DNA of 64,000 nt from Variovorax sp. PBL-E5 (GCF_901827185.1 NZ_LR594671.1:310001-374000); one strand, 5' to 3'. Counted from the first letter of the stretch, positions 36,275-48,531 are shown. The notes: generated by a model not told the origin, from the sequence alone. Numbers and translations: made by a program.

Positions 36275-38947
36275 ATGAGCACGACGGGCGACCTCGATCC
36301 CACCGAGACAGGCGAATGGGTGGACGCACTCAGCGCGGTCCAGCAACACCGTGGCAATGAGAGGGCCAACTTCCTGCTCAATCGCCTGGTCGACGAAGGC
36401 CGGCGCGACGGCGTCTACACGCCGCGTTCGCTCAACACCGCCTACCGCAACACCATCGCGCCGGAGCGCGAAGAGAAGAACCCCGGCGACCGCGCGATCG
36501 AGCACCGCCTGCGCTCGATCATCCGCTGGAACGCGATGGCGATCATCCTGCGCGCCAACAAGGACTCGTCCGAACTCGGCGGCCACATCGCGAGCTTCCA
36601 GTCGGCCGCCACGCTCTACGACATCGGCTTCGGCCACTTCTGGCACGCGGCCACCGACACGCACGGCGGCGACCTGCTCTTCATCCAGGGCCACAGCTCG
36701 CCCGGCATCTATGCCCGCGCCTTCCTCGAAGGCCGCCTCACCGAGCAGCAGTTGCTCAACTACCGCCAGGAAGCCGATGGTCACGGCATCCCGTCCTATC
36801 CGCATCCGTGGCTCATGCCCGACTTCTGGCAGTTCCCCACCGTCTCGATGGGCCTCGGTCCGCTGATGGCGATCTACCAGGCGCGCTTCCTCAAGTACCT
36901 GCACGGCCGCGGCCTGGCCGACACCGCGCCGCGCAAGGTCTGGGCCTTCATGGGCGACGGCGAAATGGACGAGCCCGAATCCCTCGGCGCCATCTCGCTG
37001 GCCGGCCGCGAGAGCCTCGACAACCTCGTGTTCGTCATCAACTGCAACCTGCAGCGCCTGGACGGCCCGGTGCGCGGCAACGGCAAGATCGTGCAGGAAC
37101 TCGAGAGCGTGTTCCGCGGCGCCGGCTGGAACGTCATCAAGGTGCTGTGGGGCAGCGGCTGGGACGCGCTGCTCGCCAAGGACCACAGCGGCAAGCTGCT
37201 GCAGCGCATGGAGGAATGCGTCGATGGCGAGTACCAGGACTTCAAGAGCAAGAGCGGCGCCTACGTGCGCGAGCATTTCTTCGGCAAGTACGACGAGACG
37301 AAGGCACTGGTCGCCGACATGAGCGACGACGACATCTGGGCGCTGACCCGCGGCGGCCACGATCCGCAGAAAGTCTTCGCCGCGTATGCCGCCGCCGTCA
37401 AACACAAGGGCCAGCCCACGCTGATCCTGCCCAAGACGGTCAAGGGCTATGGCATGGGCGAATCCGGCGAAGGCCAGATGATCGCCCACCAGGCCAAGAA
37501 GATGACGCAGGACGCGCTGCGCAATTTCCGCGACCGCTTCCAGATCCCGGTGTCCGACGCCGACCTGCCCAACGTGCCCTTCGTCAAGCTGCCCGAAGAC
37601 AGCCCGGAGATGAAGTACCTGCGCGAGCGCCGCGCCGCGCTCGGCGGCTACCTGCCGCAGCGCCGGCGCAAGTCGAGCGCGCTCGAGATCCCGCCGCTGG
37701 CCACCTTCGAGCGTCTGCTCAAGGACACCGGCGAGCGCGAGATCTCCACCACCATGGCCTTCGTGCAGATGCTCGGCACGCTGGTGCGCGACAAGGCGAT
37801 CGGCAAGCACATCGTGCCCATCGTGCCCGACGAGTCGCGCACCTTCGGCATGGAAGGCATGTTCCGCCAGCTCGGCATCTGGTCCTCGCTCGGCCAGCTC
37901 TACAAGCCGCAGGACGCCGACCAGCTCATGTACTACCGCGAATCGAAGGACGGCCAGGTGCTGCAGGAAGGCATCAACGAAGGCGGCGCGATGTCCAGCT
38001 GGATCGTCGCGGCCACCTCGTACAGCACGAACAACGTGCCGATGATCCCGTTCTATATCTACTACTCGATGTTCGGCCTGCAGCGCGTGGGCGACCTCGC
38101 CTGGCTGGCCGGCGACATCCGCGCGCGCGGCTTCCTGCTCGGCGGCACCGCCGGCCGCACCACGCTCAACGGCGAAGGCCTGCAGCACGAGGACGGCCAC
38201 AGCCACATCCTGGCCGGCACCATCCCCAACTGCGTCTCGTACGACCCCACCTTCGCCTACGAGGTGGTCGCCATCGTGCGCGACGGCATGCGCCGCATGC
38301 ATGCCGAGCAGGAGGACGTGTACTACTACATCACCCTCATGAACGAGAACTACCCGCACCCCGGCATGCCCGAGGGCAGCGAGGCGGGCATCCTCAAGGG
38401 CCTCTACCGGCTCAGCGACGGCGGCAAGACGCCGAAGAAGGGCCACCGCGTGCAGCTCATGGGCAGCGGCACCATCCTGCGCGAGGTGATGGCCGCGGCC
38501 GAACTGCTGAAGACCGACTTCGGCGTCGCCGCCGACGTCTGGAGCGCCACCAGCTACAACGAGCTGCGCCGCGACGGCATGGCCGCCGAGCGCTGGAGCC
38601 GGCTGCACCCGACCGAACCCGCGCGCAAGAGCCACGTCGAGCAATGCCTCGAAGGCCACGACGGCCCCGTCGTCGCCGCCACCGACTACATGCGCAACTA
38701 CGCCGACCAGGTGCGTGAATACGTGCAGGCCGCAGGCCGCCGCTACACCGTGCTCGGCACCGACGGCTTCGGGCGCAGCGACTACCGCCGCAAGCTGCGC
38801 CGCTTCTTCGAGGTCGACCGCTGGCACGTGGCCGTGGCCGCGCTCAAGGCGCTGGCCGACGACGGCGTGATCAAGCACGCGGTCGTCGCCGAGGCCATCA
38901 AGAAATACGGGCTGGATGCCGAGCGCGCAGCCCCCTGGACCGTCTGA
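36275..38947 (+). CDS. aceE: Pyruvate dehydrogenase E1 component, homodimeric type
   Basis: Decarboxylates pyruvate with thiamine diphosphate and transfers the acetyl group to the lipoyl domain of E2; 890 residues, near the 887 of E. coli. The ThDP motif is GDGEMDEPES (about residue 228) ending in the usual NLVFVINCNLQRLDGPV; GHMxxF-type sites (HASFQSAATL near 107) and the EGGAMSSWIVAA region are present. ATG 36275 has AGGAG seven bases upstream; ATG 36257 is the alternative. The upstream 257-base gap (36018-36274) shows no clear promoter. Next are aceF and lpdA. Confidence 0.97.
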   Translation: MSTTGDLDPTETGEWVDALSAVQQHRGNERANFLLNRLVDEGRRDGVYTPRSLNTAYRNTIAPEREEKNPGDRAIEHRLRSIIRWNAMAIILRANKDSSELGGHIASFQSAATLYDIGFGHFWHAATDTHGGDLLFIQGHSSPGIYARAFLEGRLTEQQLLNYRQEADGHGIPSYPHPWLMPDFWQFPTVSMGLGPLMAIYQARFLKYLHGRGLADTAPRKVWAFMGDGEMDEPESLGAISLAGRESLDNLVFVINCNLQRLDGPVRGNGKIVQELESVFRGAGWNVIKVLWGSGWDALLAKDHSGKLLQRMEECVDGEYQDFKSKSGAYVREHFFGKYDETKALVADMSDDDIWALTRGGHDPQKVFAAYAAAVKHKGQPTLILPKTVKGYGMGESGEGQMIAHQAKKMTQDALRNFRDRFQIPVSDADLPNVPFVKLPEDSPEMKYLRERRAALGGYLPQRRRKSSALEIPPLATFERLLKDTGEREISTTMAFVQMLGTLVRDKAIGKHIVPIVPDESRTFGMEGMFRQLGIWSSLGQLYKPQDADQLMYYRESKDGQVLQEGINEGGAMSSWIVAATSYSTNNVPMIPFYIYYSMFGLQRVGDLAWLAGDIRARGFLLGGTAGRTTLNGEGLQHEDGHSHILAGTIPNCVSYDPTFAYEVVAIVRDGMRRMHAEQEDVYYYITLMNENYPHPGMPEGSEAGILKGLYRLSDGGKTPKKGHRVQLMGSGTILREVMAAAELLKTDFGVAADVWSATSYNELRRDGMAAERWSRLHPTEPARKSHVEQCLEGHDGPVVAATDYMRNYADQVREYVQAAGRRYTVLGTDGFGRSDYRRKLRRFFEVDRWHVAVAALKALADDGVIKHAVVAEAIKKYGLDAERAAPWTV

Positions 38948-38955
38948 GGCACGAC

Positions 38956-40248
38956 ATGAGCAACGCAATCGACATCAAGGTTCCGGACATCGGCGACTTC
39001 AGCGACGTGCCGGTCATCGAGATCTTCGTCAAGGTCGGCGACACCGTGAAGGCCGAGGATCCGCTGGTCTCGCTCGAATCCGACAAGGCCACGATGGATG
39101 TGCCCGCGCCGCTGTCGGGCGTGGTGCAGGCCATCACCGTCAAGCTCGGCGACAAGGTCAGCGAGGGCAGCGTGATCCTGTCATTGGCAACCGGCGATGC
39201 GCCGGCAGCGACGGCAGCAGCCGCACCGGCTGCGCCTGCCACTGCAGCTGCTCCAACCGCAGCGCCGGTGCGCGATGCCGCCAGCACCGGCAGCGCGATC
39301 GACGAAGCCGCCTTCGCACTCGCCTACGCCGGCCCCGCCGTGCGCAAGCTCGCACGCGAACTCGGCGTCGACCTTGGCAAGCTCAAGGGTTCGGGCGAGC
39401 ACGGCCGCATCGTGCGCGCCGATGTCGAGTCCTTCGCCAAGGGCGGCGGCGCGGCGGCCGCACCGACCGCCGGCAAGGCCACACCGGCACCCGCGGGCGG
39501 CGGGGTCGGTGGCATCGACCTCTTGCCCTGGCCCAAGGTCGACTTCGCCAAGTTCGGCCCGACCGAGCGCAAGGAGCTGTCGCGCATCAAGAAGATCAGC
39601 GCCGCCAACCTGCACCGCAACTGGGTCGTCATTCCGCACGTGACCACGCACGACGAGGCCGACATCACCGACCTCGAACCCTTCCGCGTGCAGATGAACA
39701 AGGAACTCGAGAAGTCCGGCGTCAAGATCAGCATGCTGCCCTTCATGATGAAGGCGGCGGTCGCGACGCTCAAGAAGTTCCCCGAGTTCAATGCGAGCCT
39801 CGACGGCGATGCGCTGGTGCTGAAGAACTACTGGCACATCGGCTTCGCGGCCGACACGCCCAACGGCCTCATGGTGCCGGTGATCCGCGACGTCGACAAG
39901 AAGACGGTGCCCGACATCGCCAAGGAGATGGGCGAACTCGCCAAGTCGGCGCGCGACGGCAAGCTCAAGCCCGACCAGATGTCGGGCGGCACCTTCACCA
40001 TCAGCTCGCTCGGCGGCATCGGCGGCATCTACTTCACGCCGATCATCAACGCGCCCGAGGTCGCGATCATGGGCGTGTGCAAGAGCTACTGGAAGCAGCA
40101 CTCCGCCGACGGCAAGAGCTACACCTCGCGCCTCACGCTGCCGCTGTCCCTGTCATGGGACCACCGCGTGATCGACGGCGCCGCCGCCGCGCGCTTCAAC
40201 GTCCATTTCGCCAACGTGCTCGCCGATCTGCGGCGCGTGCTGTTCTGA
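38956..40248 (+). CDS. aceF: Dihydrolipoyllysine acetyltransferase (E2)
   Basis: E2 core of pyruvate dehydrogenase, 430 residues. One N-terminal lipoyl domain with the lipoylated Lys in SLESDKATMDVP, an Ala/Pro linker, the peripheral subunit-binding domain (AGPAVRKLARELGVDLGKL, about 125-160), another Ala/Pro linker and the catalytic domain ending in SWDHRVIDGAAAARF with the HxxxDG motif. E. coli has three lipoyl domains; one is common in betaproteobacteria. It starts eight bases after aceE. Confidence 0.97.
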   Translation: MSNAIDIKVPDIGDFSDVPVIEIFVKVGDTVKAEDPLVSLESDKATMDVPAPLSGVVQAITVKLGDKVSEGSVILSLATGDAPAATAAAAPAAPATAAAPTAAPVRDAASTGSAIDEAAFALAYAGPAVRKLARELGVDLGKLKGSGEHGRIVRADVESFAKGGGAAAAPTAGKATPAPAGGGVGGIDLLPWPKVDFAKFGPTERKELSRIKKISAANLHRNWVVIPHVTTHDEADITDLEPFRVQMNKELEKSGVKISMLPFMMKAAVATLKKFPEFNASLDGDALVLKNYWHIGFAADTPNGLMVPVIRDVDKKTVPDIAKEMGELAKSARDGKLKPDQMSGGTFTISSLGGIGGIYFTPIINAPEVAIMGVCKSYWKQHSADGKSYTSRLTLPLSLSWDHRVIDGAAAARFNVHFANVLADLRRVLF

Positions 40249-40265
40249 ACTGAAGGAAAGCTCCC

Positions 40266-42026
40266 ATGGCCCACACGGTGGAAGTCAAGGTCCCGGACAT
40301 CGGCGACTTCAAGGATGTCGCGATCATCGAACTGCTGGTCAAGCCCGGCGAGGTGATCGCGGTCGATACCGGCCTGATCATGGTCGAGTCGGACAAGGCG
40401 TCGATGGAGATTCCGTCCAGCCATGCCGGGACGGTGAAGGCGCTCAAGGTCGCGCTCGGGGACAAGGTCAGCGAAGGGTCGGTGATTCTCGAGCTCGAGG
40501 CCGCCGCATCTGCCTCCCCTTTCCCTGCGGCCGCACTCTCACCCCAACCCTCTCCCGCAAGCGGGAGAGGGAGTGAAGCGGCGCCGCAGACGGCGCACCA
40601 CGCAGGGTCGGCCGACATCGAATGCGAAGTGCTCGTGCTCGGCGCCGGCCCCGGCGGCTACTCGGCCGCGTTCCGCAGCGCCGATCTCGGCATGAAGACC
40701 GTGCTGGTCGAGCGCTACGCCTCGCTCGGCGGCGTCTGCCTCAACGTCGGGTGCATCCCGTCGAAGGCGCTCTTGCACACCGCCGGCGTGATGGACGAGG
40801 TCAAGACGCTCGGCCGCCACGGCATCAAGTACGCCCCGCCCGAGATCGACATCGACGCGCTGCGCAGCTTCAAGGACGGCGTCGTCAAGAAGCTCACCGG
40901 CGGTCTCGCGGGCATGGCCAAGGGACGCAAGGTCGAGGTCGTCACCGGCGTCGGCCGCTTCCTCGATCCGCACCACCTCGAAGTCGCGATCGAGGGCGGC
41001 GCAAAGAAGGTCGTGAAGTTCGCCAAGGCCATCATCGCCGCCGGTTCGCAGGCCGTGAAGCTGCCCTTCATGCCCGAGGACGAGCGCGTCGTCGACTCCA
41101 CCGGCGCGCTGCTGCTCAGGAGCATCCCGAAACGCATGCTGGTGATCGGCGGCGGCATCATCGGCCTGGAGATGGCCACCGTCTACTCGACGCTTGGCAC
41201 GCGCATCGACGTGGTCGAGATGCTCGACGGGCTGATGCAGGGCGCCGACCGCGACCTCGTCAAGGTGTGGGAGAAGTTCAACGGCGCGCGCTTCGACCAC
41301 GTGATGCTCAAGACCAAGACCGTCGGTGCCAAGGCGACGCCGGCCGGCATCGAGGTCAGCTTCGAAGGCGAGAAAGCGCCCAAGGACGCGCAGGTCTACG
41401 ACCTCGTGCTGGTCGCCGTGGGCCGCAGCCCCAACGGCGGCAAGATCGGCGCCGACAAGGCCGGCGTGGCCGTGACCGATCGCGGCTTCATTCACGTCGA
41501 CAAGCAGATGCGCACCAACGTGCCGCACATCTTCGCGATCGGCGATCTCGTCGGCCAGCCCATGCTCGCGCACAAGGCGGTGCACGAGGCGCACGTCGCG
41601 GCCGAAGCCGCGCATGGCGAAGCGTCCTTCTTCGATGCGCGGCAGATCCCTTCGGTCGCCTACACCGACCCCGAGGTGGCCTGGGCCGGCAAGACCGAGG
41701 AGCAGTGCCAGGCCGAAGGCCTCAAGGTCGGCCGCGCCGTGTTCCCCTGGGCCGCATCGGGCCGCGCCATCGCCAACGGCCGCGACGAGGGCTTCACCAA
41801 GCTCATCTTCGACGAGGCCACGCACCGCATCGTCGGCGGCGGCATCGTCGGCACGCATGCGGGTGACCTGATCAGCGAGGTGTGCCTGGCCATCGAGATG
41901 GGCTGCGAGCCCGGCGACATCGGCAAGACCATCCATCCGCATCCGACGCTCGGCGAATCGATCGGCCTGACGGCGGAGCTGTTCGAAGGCCACTGCACCG
42001 ACCTGCCGCCGGTGAAGAAGAAGTAG
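40266..42026 (+). CDS. lpdA: Dihydrolipoyl dehydrogenase with N-terminal lipoyl domain (E3)
   Basis: Reoxidises dihydrolipoamide to make NADH; 586 residues. An N-terminal lipoyl domain (about 1-82, Lys in VESDKASMEIP) is joined by a linker to the flavoprotein: FAD motif LGAGPGGYSAAF, redox disulfide GGVCLNVGCIPSK, NAD motif IGGGIIGLEMA and the C-terminal HPHPTLGES with catalytic His-Glu. The linker (residues about 91-104, LSPQPSPASGRGSE) is encoded by a palindromic repeat at 40536-40574. Lipoyl-domain E3 enzymes occur in Neisseria and Burkholderiales. It starts 17 bases after aceF. Confidence 0.97.
   Translation: MAHTVEVKVPDIGDFKDVAIIELLVKPGEVIAVDTGLIMVESDKASMEIPSSHAGTVKALKVALGDKVSEGSVILELEAAASASPFPAAALSPQPSPASGRGSEAAPQTAHHAGSADIECEVLVLGAGPGGYSAAFRSADLGMKTVLVERYASLGGVCLNVGCIPSKALLHTAGVMDEVKTLGRHGIKYAPPEIDIDALRSFKDGVVKKLTGGLAGMAKGRKVEVVTGVGRFLDPHHLEVAIEGGAKKVVKFAKAIIAAGSQAVKLPFMPEDERVVDSTGALLLRSIPKRMLVIGGGIIGLEMATVYSTLGTRIDVVEMLDGLMQGADRDLVKVWEKFNGARFDHVMLKTKTVGAKATPAGIEVSFEGEKAPKDAQVYDLVLVAVGRSPNGGKIGADKAGVAVTDRGFIHVDKQMRTNVPHIFAIGDLVGQPMLAHKAVHEAHVAAEAAHGEASFFDARQIPSVAYTDPEVAWAGKTEEQCQAEGLKVGRAVFPWAASGRAIANGRDEGFTKLIFDEATHRIVGGGIVGTHAGDLISEVCLAIEMGCEPGDIGKTIHPHPTLGESIGLTAELFEGHCTDLPPVKKK
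40536..40574. repeat. REP-like palindromic repeat inside lpdA
   Basis: CCCTCTCCCGC (40548-40558) and GCGGGAGAGGG (40561-40571) form an 11-bp perfect stem with loop AA, preceded by CTCACCCCAAC. This is a palindrome type frequent in the intergenic DNA of many proteobacteria (known to me, not searched); here it lies in frame between the two domains of lpdA. Confidence 0.85.
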
Positions 42027-42035
42027 GGCTGCGCC

Positions 42036-42836
42036 ATGCCTGTCCAACTCGCGTTCGAGGCCGTCGGCGACGGTCCTGCGGTGGTGATCCTGCACGGCCT
42101 GTTCGGCGCCGGGCGCAACTGGGCGCAGATTGCGCATGCGCTGGCTGCCGATTACCGCGTCTACCTCCCCGACGCGCGCAACCACGGCGCATCGACCTGG
42201 GCCGAAACCATGTCCTACGAGGAGATGGCACTCGACGTGCGGGCGCTGATCGCGCGCGAAGGGCTCGAGCGGCCCTTCATCGTCGGCCACAGCATGGGCG
42301 GCAAGACCGCGATGGCGCTGGCACTCGGCCTGGAGGATCCGGAGGCCATCGGCGGCATCGCGGTGATCGACATCGCGCCCGAGAGCTATGCCGACCAGTT
42401 CTCGTCCTATGTGTCGGCCATGCGCCACCTCGACCTGGCCGCCGCGACCAGCCGCAGCGAGATCCGCCGCGCGCTGGCCGACAGCCTGGTCGGCGATGCG
42501 CCGATCGACTTCCTGATGCAGAACCTGCGCCGCCACAAGGACCGCTTCGACTGGCGGCTCAACCTGATGGCGACTGCAGTCTGCATGCGCGAGCTCTGTG
42601 CGTTTCCGGAGGCACTCCCGCACGCAAGCTACGACGGGCCGGCGCTGTTCCTGGCCGGCGCGGAGTCCGACTACGTGCGGCCCGAATCGCTGCCCCGCAT
42701 CCTCGAACTGTTTCCGGGTGCGGAGCTGGTGCGCATTGCCGACGCCGGCCACTGGGTGCATGCCGACCAGCCCCAGGCGCTGCTGTGCGCCTTGAACGAC
42801 TGGCTCGCCGAAGCGCGTGCGCTTGCGCCGCGCTGA
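42036..42836 (+). CDS. Alpha/beta hydrolase (YbfF-like esterase)
   Basis: A 266-residue hydrolase. The N-terminal ILHGLFGAGRNW motif, DARNHGAS, the nucleophile elbow VGHSMGGKTAM (Ser in G-x-S-x-G) and the final His in GHWVHADQP match the YbfF/RutD-like esterase group. It starts nine bases after lpdA and is probably the last gene of the pdh operon, or lies between it and maeB; no specific link to pyruvate metabolism is known. Confidence 0.88.
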   Translation: MPVQLAFEAVGDGPAVVILHGLFGAGRNWAQIAHALAADYRVYLPDARNHGASTWAETMSYEEMALDVRALIAREGLERPFIVGHSMGGKTAMALALGLEDPEAIGGIAVIDIAPESYADQFSSYVSAMRHLDLAAATSRSEIRRALADSLVGDAPIDFLMQNLRRHKDRFDWRLNLMATAVCMRELCAFPEALPHASYDGPALFLAGAESDYVRPESLPRILELFPGAELVRIADAGHWVHADQPQALLCALNDWLAEARALAPR

Positions 42837-42878
42837 CGCCGCATCCTTCTCGACAGACCACGAACGAAAGACGACACC

Positions 42879-45176
<2,298 letters not shown>

Positions 45177-45183
45177 CACGGCG

Positions 45184-45756
45184 ATGAACGAGTTCCTCGC
45201 CAAGGCGCCGCAGCGCGGCGCCGCCAAGACCCGGTGCATCCCGATCCACGTGGACGCGGCTGCGGCGCTGACCAAGCCCGACTGGATCCGCGTGCGCCTG
45301 TCGCAGGGCGAGCGCTTCCGCGAAGTCAAGCGCACGCTGCGCGAAGCGAATCTGCACACCGTCTGCGAAGAGGCTTCGTGCCCGAACATCGGCGAGTGCT
45401 TCGGCAAGGGCACCGCCACCTTCATGGTGCTGGGCGATCTGTGCACGCGCCGCTGTCCGTTCTGCGACGTGGCCCATGGCCGGCCGTCGCCGCCGGACCC
45501 GCTGGAGCCGCAGCACCTGGCCGACACGGTGGCGCGGTTCGACCTCAAGTACGTCGTCATCACCAGCGGCGCCGCGCACGGCGTCGACGTGCTCACCGCC
45601 GGCCAGTACCTGCAGCCGCGGCCGGGCAACCTCGCGGTCGAGCGCTATGTCGCGCCCGCGCAGTTCGAGGCGCTGGGCTTCTCGCACGCGGCCTGCGGGC
45701 CGCTGGTGCGATCGAGCTACCACGCCGACCGCCAGGCGCATGCCGCCGGTATCTGA
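45184..45756 (+). CDS. Internally deleted lipoyl synthase (LipA) homologue
   Basis: A 190-residue reading frame that is LipA at both ends. Residues 1-128 match the N-terminus: auxiliary-cluster cysteines C61, C66 and C72 ([12 protein letters not shown]) and the radical-SAM cysteines C87, C91 and C94 (CTRRCPFC), then LKYVVITS. It then jumps straight to [14 protein letters not shown] and the C-terminus with [15 protein letters not shown] (the Ser ligand of the auxiliary cluster). About 110 or more residues of the usual ~320 are missing, covering the SAM-binding barrel; another few are missing before LGFSHAACG. The reading frame is open and GC use is normal. Full LipA must be elsewhere. Degenerate gene or new small protein: open. 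Confidence 0.85.
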   Translation: MNEFLAKAPQRGAAKTRCIPIHVDAAAALTKPDWIRVRLSQGERFREVKRTLREANLHTVCEEASCPNIGECFGKGTATFMVLGDLCTRRCPFCDVAHGRPSPPDPLEPQHLADTVARFDLKYVVITSGAAHGVDVLTAGQYLQPRPGNLAVERYVAPAQFEALGFSHAACGPLVRSSYHADRQAHAAGI

Positions 45757-45793
45757 AGCCGCCATCCGAATACCCAGGAACCAAGGAGACATC

Positions 45794-47137
45794 GTGGACC
45801 ATCAACCCGTATCCAGACCCTTCTACCGGTCGCTCTATTTCCAGGTCATCACGGCCATCGTCATCGGTGTCGTGGTCGGGCATTTCTATCCGTCGACCGG
45901 CGAGGCGATGAAGCCGCTGGGCGACGGCTTCATCAAGCTGATCAAGATGATCATCGCGCCGATCATCTTCTGCACCGTCGTCGTCGGCATCGCCGGCATG
46001 GAGGACATGAAGAAGGTCGGCAAGACGGGCGGCCTCGCGCTCCTGTATTTCGAGATCGTCAGCAGCGTCTCGCTGATCGTCGGCCTCGTGATCATCAACC
46101 TCGTGCAGCCCGGCAGCGGCATGAACATCGACCCGAGCACGCTCGACACCAAGTCCATCGCCGCCTACACCGGGCCCGGCAAGATGACCTCGACGACGGA
46201 CTTCCTGCTCAACATCATTCCGAACACCGTGGTCGATGCCTTTGCCAAGGGCGAGATCCTGCAGGTGCTGCTGATCGCCGTGATGTTCGGCTTCGCGCTG
46301 CACCGCTTCGGCGGCCGCGGCACGCTGGTGTTCGACGTGATCGAGAAGGGCTCGCACGTGCTGTTCACGATCGTCGGCTACATCATGAAGGTCGCACCCA
46401 TCGGCGCGTTCGGCGCGATGGCCTTCACCATCGGCAAGTACGGCGTCGGCTCGCTGGTCTCGCTCGGCGCGCTGATGGCGACCTTCTACGCGACCTGCCT
46501 GTTCTTCATCTTCGTCGTGCTGGGCACCATCGCGCGCTTCAACGGCTTCTCGATCTGGAAGTACATCAAGTACATCAAGGAAGAATTGCTGATCGTGCTG
46601 GGCACCTCGTCGAGCGAGGCCGCCCTGCCGCGCATGATGGTCAAGATGGAGAACCTGGGCGCCAAGAAGTCGGTGGTCGGGCTGGTGATCCCGACGGGCT
46701 ATTCGTTCAACCTCGACGGCACCTCGATCTACCTCACGATGGCGGCGGTGTTCATCGCCCAGGCCACCAACACGCCGATGACCCTTGGCCAGCAGATCAC
46801 GCTGCTGCTGGTGCTGCTGCTCACCTCGAAGGGCGCCGCGGGCGTTACGGGCAGCGGCTTCATCGTGCTGGCGGCCACGTTGTCGGCGGTAGGCCATGTG
46901 CCGGTCGCGGGGCTCGCGCTCATTCTCGGCATCGACCGCTTCATGTCGGAAGCGCGCGCGCTGACCAACCTGATCGGCAACGGCGTGGCGACGCTCGTCG
47001 TCGCGCGCTGGACCGGCGACCTCGACATCGAGCGCCTGCACCGCCACCTGAACCGGGAAAGCGGCACCGAGGCCGACGAGCCCGAGCTGGTGCTCGACGC
47101 GACCGAGACCCGCATGCCGGCCAGCCCGGCACGCTGA
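45794..47137 (+). CDS. dctA: C4-dicarboxylate transporter (DAACS family)
   Basis: Proton-coupled importer of succinate, fumarate and malate, 447 residues, in the inner membrane. About nine to ten membrane segments, the [10 protein letters not shown] serine-rich re-entrant loop and [19 protein letters not shown] of the dicarboxylate/amino acid:cation symporter family are visible. Start is GTG 45794, with AAGGAG five bases upstream; no ATG fits. The gap to the preceding gene is 37 bases, in which I find no -24/-12 sigma-54 promoter, although DctBD (54510-57714) is encoded further down. Confidence 0.94.
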   Translation: MDHQPVSRPFYRSLYFQVITAIVIGVVVGHFYPSTGEAMKPLGDGFIKLIKMIIAPIIFCTVVVGIAGMEDMKKVGKTGGLALLYFEIVSSVSLIVGLVIINLVQPGSGMNIDPSTLDTKSIAAYTGPGKMTSTTDFLLNIIPNTVVDAFAKGEILQVLLIAVMFGFALHRFGGRGTLVFDVIEKGSHVLFTIVGYIMKVAPIGAFGAMAFTIGKYGVGSLVSLGALMATFYATCLFFIFVVLGTIARFNGFSIWKYIKYIKEELLIVLGTSSSEAALPRMMVKMENLGAKKSVVGLVIPTGYSFNLDGTSIYLTMAAVFIAQATNTPMTLGQQITLLLVLLLTSKGAAGVTGSGFIVLAATLSAVGHVPVAGLALILGIDRFMSEARALTNLIGNGVATLVVARWTGDLDIERLHRHLNRESGTEADEPELVLDATETRMPASPAR

Positions 47138-47162
47138 TGCGCATCGCTTCGAGGCCCGCACC

Positions 47163-48497
47163 ATGAGCAGCTCCCCATCGGCGCATCGCATCGTGATCGT
47201 CGGCGGCGGCGCGGGCGGGCTCGAACTCGCCACCCGCCTGGGCGACACGCTGGGCAGGCGCGGCCGCGCCGAGGTCACGCTGATCGACAAGCACCGCACC
47301 CACGTCTGGAAGCCCAAGCTGCACGAGATTGCATCCGGCAGCATGGACATGAGCGCGCACGAGGTCGACTACCTGGCGCAGGCGCACTGGCACCGTTTCC
47401 GCTTCCGGCTCGGCGAGCTGACGGCGATCGACCGCGCGCGGCGCGAGGTCCGCGTCGCACCCTACCTCGACGACGAAGGCCGCGAGGTCACGCCCGACCG
47501 CAGCTTCGGCTACGACACGCTGGTCATCGCCATCGGCAGCCTCAGCAACGACTTCGGCACGCCCGGCGTGCGCGAGCATGCGCTGCGGCTCGAATCGAAG
47601 ATCGATGCGCAGCGCTTCCATGCGCGCATGGTCAACGCCTGCATCCGCGCCCATGCGCAGACCACGCCGCTCAGGCCCGAGCAGCTGCATGTGGCGATCA
47701 TCGGCGCCGGCGCCACCGGCGTGGAACTCGCGGCCGAGCTGCACCGCACGGCGCGCCAGGTGGTCGCCTACGGGCTCGACCGCGTGGATGCCGAGAAGGA
47801 CATCCAGGTCAGCCTCATCGAGGCCGCCGAGCGCGTGCTGCCCGCGCTGCCGCCGCGCCTGTCGAAGGCCACCGAGGACCTGCTGCGCGAGCTGGGTGTC
47901 GAGGTCCATACCGCGGCCAAGGTAGCCGAGGTGCTGCCGGCCGGCATGCGCCTGGCCGACGGCCGCGTCCTGCCCGCCGAGCTGGTGGTGTGGGCCGCGG
48001 GTGTCAAGGCCCCGGACCTGCTGCGCGACATCGCCGGCCTCGAGACCAACCGCAGCAACCAGCTGGTGGTCCGGCCCACGCTGCAGACCACGCGCGACGA
48101 AGACATCTTCGCGATCGGCGATTGCTCGGCCTGCGCCTGGCCCGAGGCCAACGGCGGCGCGGGCGGGTTCGTGCCGCCGCGCGCGCAGGCCGCGCACCAG
48201 CAGGCCTCGCACGTGGCCGCGCAGATCCGGCACCGGCTGGCGGGCAAGCCGCTCAAGGCGTATCGCTACCGCGACTTCGGCTCGCTGGTGTCGCTCGGCG
48301 AATACAGCACCGTGGGCAACATGATGGGCGGCCTGATCGGCGGCAGCCTGATGATCGAAGGCGCCTTCGCGCGCCTGATGTACATGTCGCTCTACAAGAT
48401 GCACGAGCTGGCGCTGCACGGCATCGTCAAGGTCTCGCTCGACACGCTGGCCCGCCTCATCACGCGGCGTACCGAGCCGCACGTCAAGCTGCATTGA
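47163..48497 (+). CDS. ndh: Type II NADH dehydrogenase (Ndh)
   Basis: A 444-residue FAD enzyme that oxidises NADH and reduces quinone without pumping protons. The FAD fold IVGGGAGGLELATRLG at the N-terminus, the NADH fold IIGAGATGVELAAEL (about 180) and DIFAIGDCSA (about 315) are diagnostic. The C-terminus (GGLIGGSLMIEGAFARLMYMSLYKMHELALHG region) carries amphipathic segments for membrane binding. It is 25 bases after dctA and 34 bases before phaC. Confidence 0.92.
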   Translation: MSSSPSAHRIVIVGGGAGGLELATRLGDTLGRRGRAEVTLIDKHRTHVWKPKLHEIASGSMDMSAHEVDYLAQAHWHRFRFRLGELTAIDRARREVRVAPYLDDEGREVTPDRSFGYDTLVIAIGSLSNDFGTPGVREHALRLESKIDAQRFHARMVNACIRAHAQTTPLRPEQLHVAIIGAGATGVELAAELHRTARQVVAYGLDRVDAEKDIQVSLIEAAERVLPALPPRLSKATEDLLRELGVEVHTAAKVAEVLPAGMRLADGRVLPAELVVWAAGVKAPDLLRDIAGLETNRSNQLVVRPTLQTTRDEDIFAIGDCSACAWPEANGGAGGFVPPRAQAAHQQASHVAAQIRHRLAGKPLKAYRYRDFGSLVSLGEYSTVGNMMGGLIGGSLMIEGAFARLMYMSLYKMHELALHGIVKVSLDTLARLITRRTEPHVKLH

Positions 48498-48531
48498 AGC
48501 GGCGCTTTCTCTTTCTTCTTCTCATCCCGCC

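Noticed and set aside
36170..38968. A 932-codon open frame on the minus strand opposite aceE
   Set aside because: Mirror of the aceE codon bias; no domain, no start site support, and the true gene is a textbook match.
45757..45793. A possible sigma-54 promoter before dctA
   Set aside because: The 37-base gap and the end of the preceding gene contain no convincing TGGCAC-N5-TTGC site.
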